A stretch of 7,851 nt of DNA from Cyanobium sp. NIES-981 (GTDB taxonomy: Bacteria; Cyanobacteriota; Cyanobacteriia; PCC-6307; Cyanobiaceae), in contig CAMDSS010000086.1 in NCBI GenBank assembly GCA_945907085.1, positions 1-7,851 on the forward strand. The letters are read 5' to 3'. Positions 1-5,248 of the stretch are shown one piece after another; within the stretch, counting starts at the first letter, position 1, and every line of letters begins with the position of its first letter. The notes below the pieces were generated by a model. It had not been told where the DNA came from. It worked only from the letters and a program-made list of their open reading frames with translations, and did no database searches. Made by a program: the position numbers and the translations under genes.

Positions 1-1143
1 TGCGAAACCGTGGTGAACACGGGCCTGTGCCTGATCACCGGCGAAGTCACCACCAACGCCCGGGTCGACTTCAACACCCTGGTGCGGGGCGTGATCAACC
101 AGATCGGCTACTCCGGCGCCCGGGCCGGTGGTTTCGATGCCAACAGTGCCGCCGTGCTCGTGGCCCTCGATCAGCAATCACCCGACATTGCCCAGGGGGT
201 GAATGAGGCCGACGACCATGCCGGCGACCCCCTCGATCTGATTGGGGCGGGCGATCAGGGCATCATGTTTGGCTACGCCTGCAACGAAACCCCTGAGCTG
301 ATGCCCCTGCCCATCAGCCTGGCCCACCGGCTGGCCAGACGGTTGGCGGAAGTGCGCCACAACGGCAGCCTCGAGTACCTGCTGCCCGATGGCAAAACCC
401 AGGTGAGCGTTGTCTACGAAGACGATGTGCCCGTGGCCATCGACACCATTTTGATCTCCACCCAGCACACCGCTGAAATTGATGGGGTGAGTGAAGAGAA
501 GGCCATGCGGGAGCGCATCGCCGCCGATCTCTGGAGCCATGTGGTGGAGCCCGCCACGGCCGATCTCCCCCTCAAACCCTTCAAGGAAGCCACCGGCGAC
601 CAAAGCGCCACCCGCTTCCTGGTGAACCCCACGGGCAAGTTCGTGGTGGGCGGACCCCAGGGCGATGCGGGCCTGACGGGCCGCAAAATCATCGTGGACA
701 CCTACGGCGGCTATGCCCGCCATGGCGGCGGCGCCTTCTCCGGTAAGGACCCCACCAAGGTGGACCGCTCCGCCGCCTATGCCGCCCGCTACGTGGCCAA
801 GGCCCTGGTGGCTGCAGGGTTAGCCCGCAAGGCCGAGGTGCAGCTCAGCTACGCCATCGGCGTGGCCAGGCCGGTGAGCATCCTGGTGGAAAGCTTTGGC
901 ACCGGTGCCATCAGCAACGCCGACCTCACCGCCCTGGTGCAGGAGCACTTTGACCTGCGCCCCGGCGCCATCATCGAAACCTTCGGCCTGCGCCACCTGC
1001 CCCAGCAACGGGGCGGACGCTTCTATCAAGACGTGGCCGCCTACGGCCACTTCGGTCGCACCGACCTCAACCTCCCCTGGGAAGATGTGGACGCCATCGT
1101 GGCAACCCTGAAGCAGGCCACGGCAGCGCGGGTCGCCGCTTAA
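1..1143 (+). CDS. metK: S-adenosylmethionine synthetase, 5'-truncated by the window edge
   Basis: This cytoplasmic enzyme makes S-adenosylmethionine from methionine and ATP, releasing phosphate and pyrophosphate. The frame is open from base 1 (reading CETVVNTGL) to the TAA at 1141-1143, giving 380 visible residues. By comparison with E. coli MetK (384 aa), about 40 N-terminal residues lie outside the window, including the first ATP-binding histidine motif. Visible signatures are GAGDQGIMFGY (from 244), which is MetK signature 1, the block GGPQGDAGLTGRKIIVDTYG, and the glycine-rich GGGAFSGKDP loop (724-753) followed by KVDRSAAYAARYVAK. The C-terminus carries the usual AAYGHFGR. It is the most strongly conserved gene here. 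The downstream kinase is in the same frame and begins within a few codons of the metK stop, so the two are probably co-transcribed. The upstream regulatory region is not visible. Confidence 0.98.
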   Translation, partial: CETVVNTGLCLITGEVTTNARVDFNTLVRGVINQIGYSGARAGGFDANSAAVLVALDQQSPDIAQGVNEADDHAGDPLDLIGAGDQGIMFGYACNETPELMPLPISLAHRLARRLAEVRHNGSLEYLLPDGKTQVSVVYEDDVPVAIDTILISTQHTAEIDGVSEEKAMRERIAADLWSHVVEPATADLPLKPFKEATGDQSATRFLVNPTGKFVVGGPQGDAGLTGRKIIVDTYGGYARHGGGAFSGKDPTKVDRSAAYAARYVAKALVAAGLARKAEVQLSYAIGVARPVSILVESFGTGAISNADLTALVQEHFDLRPGAIIETFGLRHLPQQRGGRFYQDVAAYGHFGRTDLNLPWEDVDAIVATLKQATAARVAA

Positions 1144-1149
1144 GGGCAG

Positions 1150-2442
1150 CTGACCAGCTCACGCCACCTCGGACTCGGGATTGATCTGGGCAGCAGCGGC
1201 ATCAGGCTCGCCGTGGTCGATCCCGATGGGGTGCTTGTGGCGGAGGCTTCAGGCCCTTACCCGGAAGCTTTTGCCAACCCCGCCGGTTGGCGCGCCGGGC
1301 TGATTGCCCTTTGCCACCAACTCCCCCAAACGATTCGCGCGTCTATCGGCGCGATCGCCATCGATGGCACCTCGGGCACCCTGCTGCTCTGCAGGCCCAA
1401 TGGTGAGCTGGCCACCGGAGACCTGGGCCTGGCCCTGGCCTACAGCCACGCCTGCCCCGAACACCAGGCCCAAGCTGGCGCCATGGCCGGCGTGATTAGC
1501 CCAGCTGCCAGTGCCAGCGGCAGCCTGGCGCGGGCCCTGCGGCTGCTTGGCACCGCCCACCACCTGGGGCTCCCAGGCCCTTGGCTGCTGCGCCATCAAG
1601 CCGATTGGTTGATGGGTTGGCTCCTGGGAGATTGGCGCTGGGGAGAAGAGGGCAACAACCTGCGGCTGGGCTGGGATCTGCAAGGCCAACGCTGGGCCGG
1701 CAGCATCGGCTCCCAAGCCTGGAGCTCAGCCCTGCCTGAGATCTGCCCCAGCGGCTGCCGGCTTGGCCCGATCGACCTGGCCAGCGCCGAAGCCCTGGGA
1801 CTCAGCCCAACCTGCCAGGTGGTGGCTGGCAGCACCGACGCCAACGCCGGGGTGCTGGCCGCATCCCCCGGGGCCGGAGACGGCATCACGGTGCTGGGCA
1901 CCACCTTGGTGCTCAAGCAATTCAGCCCCAAGCCAATTCAGGGCCCGGGGATCAGCTGCCACCGGGTAGCCGGCCAATGGCTCGTGGGCGGTGCCTCGAA
2001 TGGGGGCGCTGGCATCCTGCGCCGCTTCTTCAGTGACAGCCAAATCACGGAACTCAGCCGCCAAATCAACCCCAGCCAAGCCACCGGCCTACAGCTACGG
2101 CCCCTGGTCGCCCCAGGGGAGCGCTTCCCCGTGGACGATCCCCAACTCCAGCCCGTGCTGGAGCCCAGGCCCATCAGCGACGCCCGCTATCTGCAGGCCC
2201 TGCTCGAGGGGATCACGGCCCTGGAGGTGGCGGGCTGGGCCACACTTCAGGCCCTGGGCGCCCCCCCTGTGCAACGGGTGATCAGCCTGGGAGGCGGCGC
2301 CCGTAATCCCCAATGGCGGGCCCTGCGGGAGAAGGCCCTGGGCATTCCGGTGCTCAACCGCCCCCACTGCACGGCCGCCCTGGGCATGGCCCAACTGGCC
2401 GCTCGCCAAGATGGTCCGATCTTTTCTGCCTCAAGACCATGA
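1150..2442 (+). CDS. FGGY-family carbohydrate kinase, D-ribulose kinase (SePSK/XK-1) type, apparent CTG start
   Basis: The product is predicted to phosphorylate a ketopentose, most likely D-ribulose, with ATP. It aligns by eye along its length with the Synechococcus elongatus sugar kinase SePSK (about 426 aa; 430 aa here). Numbering from 1150, the N-terminal phosphate motif LGIDLGSSG is at about residues 9-17, AIDGTSGT at 70-77, the catalytic Asp is D230 in GSTDANAG, VGGASNGGAG follows, then GERFP and LEPRP blocks, and the C-terminal nucleotide loop LGGGARN is at 380-386. The first ordinary start codon, GTG 1213, would remove the phosphate motif, and the metK stop at 1141 is in the same frame. 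Initiation must therefore fall between 1144 and about 1180. CTG 1150, just after AAGGG (1142-1146), would give MTSSRHLGLGIDLGSSG, which matches the family well. The stop overlaps the next ATG. The function is confident at family level; the exact sugar is inferred. Confidence 0.9.
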   Translation: MTSSRHLGLGIDLGSSGIRLAVVDPDGVLVAEASGPYPEAFANPAGWRAGLIALCHQLPQTIRASIGAIAIDGTSGTLLLCRPNGELATGDLGLALAYSHACPEHQAQAGAMAGVISPAASASGSLARALRLLGTAHHLGLPGPWLLRHQADWLMGWLLGDWRWGEEGNNLRLGWDLQGQRWAGSIGSQAWSSALPEICPSGCRLGPIDLASAEALGLSPTCQVVAGSTDANAGVLAASPGAGDGITVLGTTLVLKQFSPKPIQGPGISCHRVAGQWLVGGASNGGAGILRRFFSDSQITELSRQINPSQATGLQLRPLVAPGERFPVDDPQLQPVLEPRPISDARYLQALLEGITALEVAGWATLQALGAPPVQRVISLGGGARNPQWRALREKALGIPVLNRPHCTAALGMAQLAARQDGPIFSASRP

Positions 2443-2558
2443 ATGAGCGCCTGCGCACGGTGATTTCGATGGGCCTGTTTGTGGTGCTGGCGGGCTACGT
2501 GGGTTTCAGTGGAATTCGCCTGGGCCTGTTGCTCTGGCAACGCTTTGGTGCCGGCTGA
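2439..2558 (+). CDS. Small single-pass membrane protein (39 aa)
   Basis: This is a 39-residue frame starting MNERLRTVIS and ending WQRFGAG. Its ATG (2439-2441) overlaps the TGA of the kinase (2440-2442) as ATGA, an arrangement typical of translational coupling. After a basic N-terminus, residues 9-33 form one hydrophobic segment (MGLFVVLAGYVGFSGI and onward), bounded by charged or polar residues on both sides, so a single transmembrane helix is likely. No domain is recognised. Compact one-helix proteins of this size are common in picocyanobacterial genomes, but I cannot name this one. The reading frame continues upstream inside the kinase gene. The ATG at 2439 is preferred because of the stop overlap and because the upstream residues look like out-of-frame kinase sequence. 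Another 33 nt separate it from the DUF2470 gene. Confidence 0.65.
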   Translation: MNERLRTVISMGLFVVLAGYVGFSGIRLGLLLWQRFGAG

Positions 2559-2591
2559 TAGCAGAATTCCCCCAGCTTCTCCCCCTTCCCC

Positions 2592-2858
2592 ATGGCCGCC
2601 GACCCCCTCACGCCCGAAGTCAGCGATCGGATCTGCAAACACATGAATGACGACCACACCGAAGCGGTGCTGGCCTATGCCCGCCATTACGGCGGCATCC
2701 AAGGGGGTGAGGCGGCCCGGATGGTGGCCGTGGCCCCGGACGCCATGACCCTGGACGTGGATGGCGTGGCGGTGCAGGTGGCGTTTGATCACACCCTCAG
2801 CGACAGCGACGATGCCCACCGCACCCTGGTGGCGATGCTGCGCGCCATGCCCAAGTAG
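2592..2858 (+). CDS. DUF2470 domain protein (Dri1-like, heme-related)
   Basis: This 88-residue protein is little more than one DUF2470 domain, the domain also found at the end of HugZ-type heme-utilisation proteins. The opening SDRICKHMNDDHTEAV (residues 11-26) contains the family's HMNxDH signature with His17 and His22. The later part (APDAMTLDVDGVAVQVAFD) has the expected beta pattern, and the end (DDAHRTLVAMLRAMPK) is helical. The stand-alone cyanobacterial homologue in Synechocystis, Dri1, has been reported to bind heme and affect succinate dehydrogenase; a similar role here is inference. The ATG at 2592 is preceded by a pyrimidine-rich stretch with no Shine-Dalgarno sequence, and the start is chosen because the family begins close to this motif. 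The length is as expected for stand-alone members. Confidence 0.88.
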   Translation: MAADPLTPEVSDRICKHMNDDHTEAVLAYARHYGGIQGGEAARMVAVAPDAMTLDVDGVAVQVAFDHTLSDSDDAHRTLVAMLRAMPK

Positions 2859-2922
2859 TTGGCTGCGGCGAGTTGGCTGCAGCGGTGGTGGGAACCCTGA
2901 AGCTGCCGAAGCTCGAGGTGCA

Positions 2923-3690
2923 GTGCCAGCCCAACCCAGCATCCCAACCAACCCCCTGGCCAGCCTGTTGCAGGCCTGGCTCCCCCTGGAATGGGTTGCT
3001 ACCCCTTCCCAGTCCACCCCTGCGCAGCCCCGGGCCCATTCCCTGGCAGCACGGCTGTCCCTGAAAGAAAGGCTGGCCTTGCCCGCCACCGGCCTTGGCG
3101 GCAGCCACCCCCTGGCCTGGTGGGCCGCCGCCAGTTATGCCGGAAGCCTGCGCAGGGAGCTGTTGCGCCTAAGGCAGCTGGCTCCGGGCCCAGGCTGGGA
3201 GGCTGGGCTGGGCACGCTCCTCGACGCCGCGCTGCCAGGTCTTGTTGCCCGCCTCAGCAGCGACCTGGCCACCCTGGCGAAGCCGCCCTTGCTCGTGCCC
3301 ATACCCAGCTGGAAAAGCCGGGCCAATCCCTTGCCCGCCTTGATCACCCAGCAGCTGAGCCAACACTTGGGATGGGGTCGTAGGGCGTTGTTGCAGCGCA
3401 GCCGGCCGGTGCTTGGCCAGCACCACCTGGGCCGCCAACTGCGCTGGGCAAATCAAGCCGGGGCCTTTGCCTGCCAACCCCCTGGCCGGCCCCAACGGGG
3501 ACCGCGCCAACCGGTACTCCTTGTCGACGACATCCTCACCACGGGTGCAACCCTGTGCGGAGCGGCAGAGGTCTTGCGGGAACAGGGCTGGCGGGTGGTT
3601 GGTGCCTGCTGCCTGGCCCGCACCCCAGCCAAGGGCCCAAGGGTCGGTGATTTAAGATCCGCAGGTCGCTCCGGCGACGGGCCGGGATAG
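2923..3690 (+). CDS. comF: ComF-family phosphoribosyltransferase
   Basis: ComF proteins have a type I phosphoribosyltransferase fold; in naturally competent bacteria they are needed for DNA uptake into the cytoplasm. Natural transformation is known in cyanobacteria, so such a role is plausible here. The decisive motif is the PRPP-binding loop VLLVDDILTTGATL (about residues 198-211, ending at base 3555). Before it come the ComF-type segments YAGSLRRELLRLRQL and PIPSWKSRANPLPALITQQL. The N-terminal zinc-ribbon cysteines of classical ComF proteins are absent. Start codons are uncertain: the frame is open further upstream through the DUF2470 gene, but those residues look like shadow sequence. GTG 2923 gives MPAQPSIPTNPLASLL and 255 aa, near the family size. 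The TAG stop (3688-3690) lies inside the acceptor region of tRNA-Phe. Confidence 0.85.
   Translation: MPAQPSIPTNPLASLLQAWLPLEWVATPSQSTPAQPRAHSLAARLSLKERLALPATGLGGSHPLAWWAAASYAGSLRRELLRLRQLAPGPGWEAGLGTLLDAALPGLVARLSSDLATLAKPPLLVPIPSWKSRANPLPALITQQLSQHLGWGRRALLQRSRPVLGQHHLGRQLRWANQAGAFACQPPGRPQRGPRQPVLLVDDILTTGATLCGAAEVLREQGWRVVGACCLARTPAKGPRVGDLRSAGRSGDGPG
3653..3658 (+). promoter_or_regulatory. Possible -10 element for tRNA-Phe
   Basis: TAAGAT (3653-3658) keeps the key T-A and A-T positions of a -10 box and lies 22 nt before the mature tRNA 5' end, a workable distance for a short leader. No convincing -35 box is found 16-18 nt upstream, where the sequence is CAAGGG. It lies inside the comF coding sequence. 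The tRNA may equally be read through from comF. Confidence 0.25.
3665..3678 (+). other. Stable cUCCGg tetraloop hairpin in the tRNA leader
   Basis: GTCGC (3665-3669) pairs perfectly with GCGAC (3674-3678) around the loop TCCG. In RNA this is a C(UNCG)G tetraloop, an unusually stable type. It ends two bases before the mature 5' end of tRNA-Phe and is within the last codons of comF. There is no U tract, so it is not an intrinsic terminator. A role in leader processing or protection is only inference. Confidence 0.5.
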
Positions 3691-3753
3691 CTCAGTTGGT
3701 AGAGCAGGCGACTGAAAATCGCCGTGTCCCCAGTTCAAATCTGGGTCCTGGCA
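3681..3753 (+). tRNA. trnF: tRNA-Phe (GAA)
   Basis: This is a complete cloverleaf of 73 nt without an encoded CCA. The acceptor stem GCCGGGA (3681-3687) pairs with TCCTGGC (3746-3752), with one G-T wobble, and the discriminator is A3753. The D arm contains AGTTGGTA. The anticodon stem GGCGA/TCGCC (3707-3711, 3719-3723) encloses the loop CTGAAAA, which gives anticodon GAA at 3714-3716. The T arm CCCAG-TTCAAAT-CTGGG spans 3729-3745. The bases after A3753 are TGC, so CCA must be added after transcription. A terminator follows directly. The gene forms the left border of the gene-poor accessory segment, as expected for a tRNA used as an integration site, although no second copy of its 3' end was found in this window. 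Confidence 0.97.
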
Positions 3754-3758
3754 TGCTT

Positions 3759-3786
3759 AAACCCCTGTTCTGGCAGGGGTTTTCTT
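3759..3786 (+). terminator. Rho-independent terminator after tRNA-Phe
   Basis: AACCCCTG (3760-3767) pairs perfectly with CAGGGGTT (3774-3781) around the six-base loop TTCTGG. The stem can extend by one A-T pair, and the T-rich run TTTTCTTCG follows. Position and shape fit termination of the tRNA transcript and possibly of the whole metK-comF run. Confidence 0.88.
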
Positions 3787-3820
3787 CGTTGTAGCTGCGG
3801 GCGTTCCGCGTGGTCATTTA

Positions 3821-3855
3821 GGCGTGGGCATTGGGCGTGGGCATTGGGCGTGGGC
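3821..3855. repeat. 13-bp tandem repeat, about 2.7 copies
   Basis: The unit GGCGTGGGCATTG occurs exactly at 3821-3833 and 3834-3846, then as a partial GGCGTGGGC at 3847-3855. A degenerate copy (GCGTGGTCATTTA) precedes it at 3808-3820. It lies just beyond the tRNA terminator in non-coding DNA. It could vary in copy number by slippage; no function is evident. Confidence 0.85.
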
Positions 3856-4054
3856 CCTCACCGCCCCCACCCCTGCCAAAGGGAGCACCGCTGCACCGCT
3901 GCCATGGCGCCGGTCAACGCCCTCTGCCAAAGCGAGCAGATGCCATGGGGACCCGAGCGCCCCGTGAAGTGACGACAGGTCTCACAGGAACTCAAGGGGT
4001 CACCAGGGAGTACGCCGAGCGCAAAGACCCAGAGAGAGGAGCAAGAGCGGGCAT

Positions 4055-4097
4055 AAGCACTGGGGTTCTTTAGGAAGTCTTCCCCCACAAAGTGCTT
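4055..4097. repeat. Inverted repeat forming a long hairpin
   Basis: AAGCACT (4055-4061) is the exact reverse complement of AGTGCTT (4091-4097). Immediately inside, GGGG (4062-4065) faces CCCC (4083-4086), so an 11-bp interrupted stem is possible with a bulge of ACAA on the 3' side. There is no T tract in plus-strand direction. It could be a structured RNA element or a remnant of a mobile element end. Confidence 0.5.
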
Positions 4098-4157
4098 CTA
4101 CCAGCAACTAACGGGTAGTCAGTCCCCTCATGCTTGAACCAACGCAGTACCGACTGA

Positions 4158-4286
4158 ATGGATCAGGAGCAGAACGCTCTCTCGCCAACGGCGCTGGTCT
4201 GGGATCGGAATGGAGAACTGTGCTCAGAGGACCTCGAACGCCTGTTGGGGCGTCTGCAGGCAATTGAGGGCAGTTCTAAGAATTGA
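4158..4286 (+). CDS. Possible 42-aa micro-ORF, unknown
   Basis: An ATG-initiated frame reads MDQEQNALSPTALVWDRNGE and continues with an acidic, leucine-patterned segment (SEDLERLLGRLQAIEG, about residues 23-38), which would make an amphipathic helix. The composition looks more protein-like than the competing frame starting at ATG 4130. No Shine-Dalgarno sequence is seen and no family is recognised. The TGA stop is also the first three bases of the inverted repeat at 4284-4298. It may be a real small protein or chance; the region has no other plus-strand gene. Confidence 0.3.
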   Translation: MDQEQNALSPTALVWDRNGELCSEDLERLLGRLQAIEGSSKN

Positions 4287-4320
4287 GGGGACCCCTCAGA
4301 ACAGGCGCTGATCAAGCGCC
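4284..4320. repeat. Two adjacent tight inverted repeats
   Basis: TGAGGGG (4284-4290) and CCCCTCA (4292-4298) form a perfect 15-nt palindrome around a single A. Five bases further, GGCGCT (4304-4309) pairs with AGCGCC (4315-4320) across the loop GATCA. Just before, AATTGAGGG occurs as a direct repeat at 4262-4270 and 4281-4289. The 13-mer CTGATCAAGCGCC of the second hairpin recurs at 4671-4683. No T tract follows, so a standard terminator is unlikely; protein-binding or recombination sites are alternatives. Confidence 0.5.
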
Positions 4321-4379
4321 CTGATGCCCCAGACCCCGCTTTGCCAACCACTCCTGCTGGGCGGTGTCCAATTGGAAAC

Positions 4380-4541
4380 TCAACCGCCAACGATGTCAAG
4401 AGCGACCTGAACAACCACCAACCCCACCAAAGCAGAAAGAGCAAGCAGGGCAGGCAAACCAGAGACGACCAAAGGGGACCACCAACGAAACCCCTTTCTA
4501 AAGACAATCTTAAGAAGACACCGCAGCGATACACACTTCAA
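4380..4541 (-). CDS. Possible small membrane protein (53 aa, TTG start)
   Basis: On the minus strand a frame opens well upstream of 4541 and stops with TGA at 4380-4382. From TTG (4539-4541) it gives 53 residues: a basic stretch (KIVFRKGFRWW, about 11-21), then a long hydrophobic run, WSPLVVSGLPALLALSALVG, continuing to VVVQVA at about residue 47, ending LDIVGG. This reads as one transmembrane helix with the basic side in the cytoplasm. A weak GAGAAG lies nine bases before TTG. It matches no family I know. The plus strand here lacks T over 86 bases, which any hydrophobic minus-strand frame would partly explain; a different minus frame is also hydrophobic, so the coding frame is not certain. 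Confidence 0.35.
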   Translation of the reverse strand: MKCVSLRCLLKIVFRKGFRWWSPLVVSGLPALLALSALVGLVVVQVALDIVGG

Positions 4542-4644
4542 GGTGGTTCTTCTCGTTTCTTCATGGGTGCCCTCACAAAACGCAATGGGGCAGTAGCAAT
4601 CCCAAGCACTCGCCTGAAGTCCTACTAACAGGAAAGGGTGGTCA

Positions 4645-4669
4645 GGTGCTCACTGGCGAAGAGTAAGCA
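4645..4669. repeat. Imperfect inverted repeat (hairpin)
   Basis: GTGCTCAC (4645-4652) and GTAAGCAC (4662-4669) are reverse complements with one mismatch, enclosing nine bases. The repeat CTGATCAAGCGCC follows at 4671-4683. On the minus strand it lies downstream of the RHH gene ending at 4760, but it has no adjoining T tract that would make it a terminator. Confidence 0.35.
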
Positions 4670-4759
4670 CACTGATCAAGCGCCAACGAACCGAAACCTC
4701 AGCAGGCGGATCAGTGAGTTACAGCAGTGAAATCCTTTATGCAACAAGAAGCAGTTCCT

Positions 4760-4954
4760 TCAATCTTCAGAATCCCCATCCAGTGATTTCTCCAGCAGAT
4801 AAGCACTGAGATTGCTTACGGATCTGCCTTCAACAACACTACGCATTAACAGTTTCTTCAATGTCATAGCGGAAACCGTAATCGTGATCCGCTGGGGAGA
4901 AGTAAAGCGATTATTAGTCCCTGTGCCCTTGTGGATACCTGAAGATGCATTCAT
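4760..4954 (-). CDS. Ribbon-helix-helix (CopG/Arc-type) DNA-binding protein
   Basis: This small protein of 64 aa has the RHH plan near its C-terminus: a beta strand RITITVSAMT (about residues 22-31), helix 1 (LKKLLMRSVVEG), the turn RSVSN, and helix 2 (LSAYLLEKSL). The pattern 'RxTITV... EGRSxSNLxAxLLEKxL' is typical of cyanobacterial CopG-like antitoxin or regulator proteins, which dimerise and insert the paired strands in the DNA major groove. The ATG at 4952-4954 is preferred to GTG 4963 because AAGG (plus-strand CCTT, from 4963) sits about eight bases upstream of it. No toxin gene follows on the minus strand down to about 4600, nor is one visible upstream. It could be an orphan antitoxin or a stand-alone regulator. 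Confidence 0.75.
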   Translation of the reverse strand: MNASSGIHKGTGTNNRFTSPQRITITVSAMTLKKLLMRSVVEGRSVSNLSAYLLEKSLDGDSED

Positions 4955-5024
4955 CCGCCTCACCTTTTATGAAATAGCATTCTAGCAATACCGCAAGAAA
5001 CGAGGATCGCACCAGTATTTCTAC

Positions 5025-5111
5025 CTATAGATCAAACTGCTCAGGGGCGAAAACCTCAGCGCCCTGAACAACGATGGCGGCAGGAAACTCACCAGCAGAT
5101 GTCGCATCCAT
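5025..5111 (-). CDS. Possible 28-aa micro-ORF upstream of the RHH gene, unknown
   Basis: An ATG frame on the minus strand begins MDATSAGEFPAAIVVQGAEV and ends PEQFDL before a TAG at 5025-5027. It is 70 nt upstream of the RHH start at 4954 on the same strand. The frame is open for about 12 further codons before the ATG without a clear alternative start. The composition looks protein-like (an alternating hydrophobic strand AAIVVQGAEVF), so it may be the tail of a degraded gene. A hairpin TCAGGG/CCCTGA (5041-5067) lies inside it. No family is recognised. Confidence 0.2.
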   Translation of the reverse strand: MDATSAGEFPAAIVVQGAEVFAPEQFDL

Positions 5112-5185
5112 TGCTGGGCATCGTATTGAGATCCTTTTGAGTACTTATGCAAAACCAACGGGTAACTTAAAATTAATTGAATAGG

Positions 5186-5209
5186 TTTGATGGCTTGATG
5201 GTTTGATGG
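5186..5209 (+). promoter_or_regulatory. Three 8-bp direct repeats, possible RHH operator
   Basis: TTTGATGG, CTTGATGG and TTTGATGG follow each other without gaps, so the core TTGATGG recurs exactly every 8 bp. RHH repressors such as MetJ (8-bp met boxes) and omega (7-bp heptads) bind tandem short repeats with this spacing. The array lies 40 nt before a perfect TATAAT and 67 nt before the RHH gene at 5276. That it is the operator of that gene is inference. Confidence 0.5.
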
Positions 5210-5248
5210 ACGTGCTTGAATAAATACTGCATTGCATCAGTGCAGACC

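Larger units (their letters stand above)
3787..4759. other. Gene-poor accessory interval with repeats and micro-ORFs
   Basis: About 970 nt between the tRNA terminator and the first RHH gene contain no gene I can recognise. What can be seen is a 13-bp tandem repeat at 3821-3855, a 43-nt inverted repeat at 4055-4097, a 42-codon plus-strand micro-ORF at 4158-4286 followed by two tight inverted repeats (4284-4320), a T-free tract with a membrane-type micro-ORF on the minus strand (4380-4541), and a near-perfect inverted repeat GTGCTCAC/GTAAGCAC at 4645-4669. Longer open frames here (minus 3858-4088, minus 4163-4534, plus 4341-4628) have GTG or TTG starts or odd composition and are not called as genes. 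Composition shifts from GC-rich to AT-rich towards the right. Confidence 0.6.

Noticed and set aside
178..723. Long minus-strand open frames opposite metK
   Set aside because: They are antisense shadows of strongly conserved MetK sequence, produced by GC-rich codons.
2247..3089. 280-codon minus-strand frame spanning kinase end, DUF2470 and comF start
   Set aside because: It covers parts of three recognisable plus-strand genes and has no domain; it is a high-GC artefact.
4163..4534. 123-codon minus-strand frame with Leu/Trp-rich stretch
   Set aside because: The hydrophobic part follows from the T-free plus strand; the rest is Ser/Arg-rich and antisense to the 4158 micro-ORF. The shifted frame 4380-4541 makes a better membrane protein.
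4341..4628. 95-codon plus-strand frame rich in Lys, Gln, Pro and Asn
   Set aside because: It has a TTG start and a low-complexity composition, which the T-free tract explains; no family resemblance.
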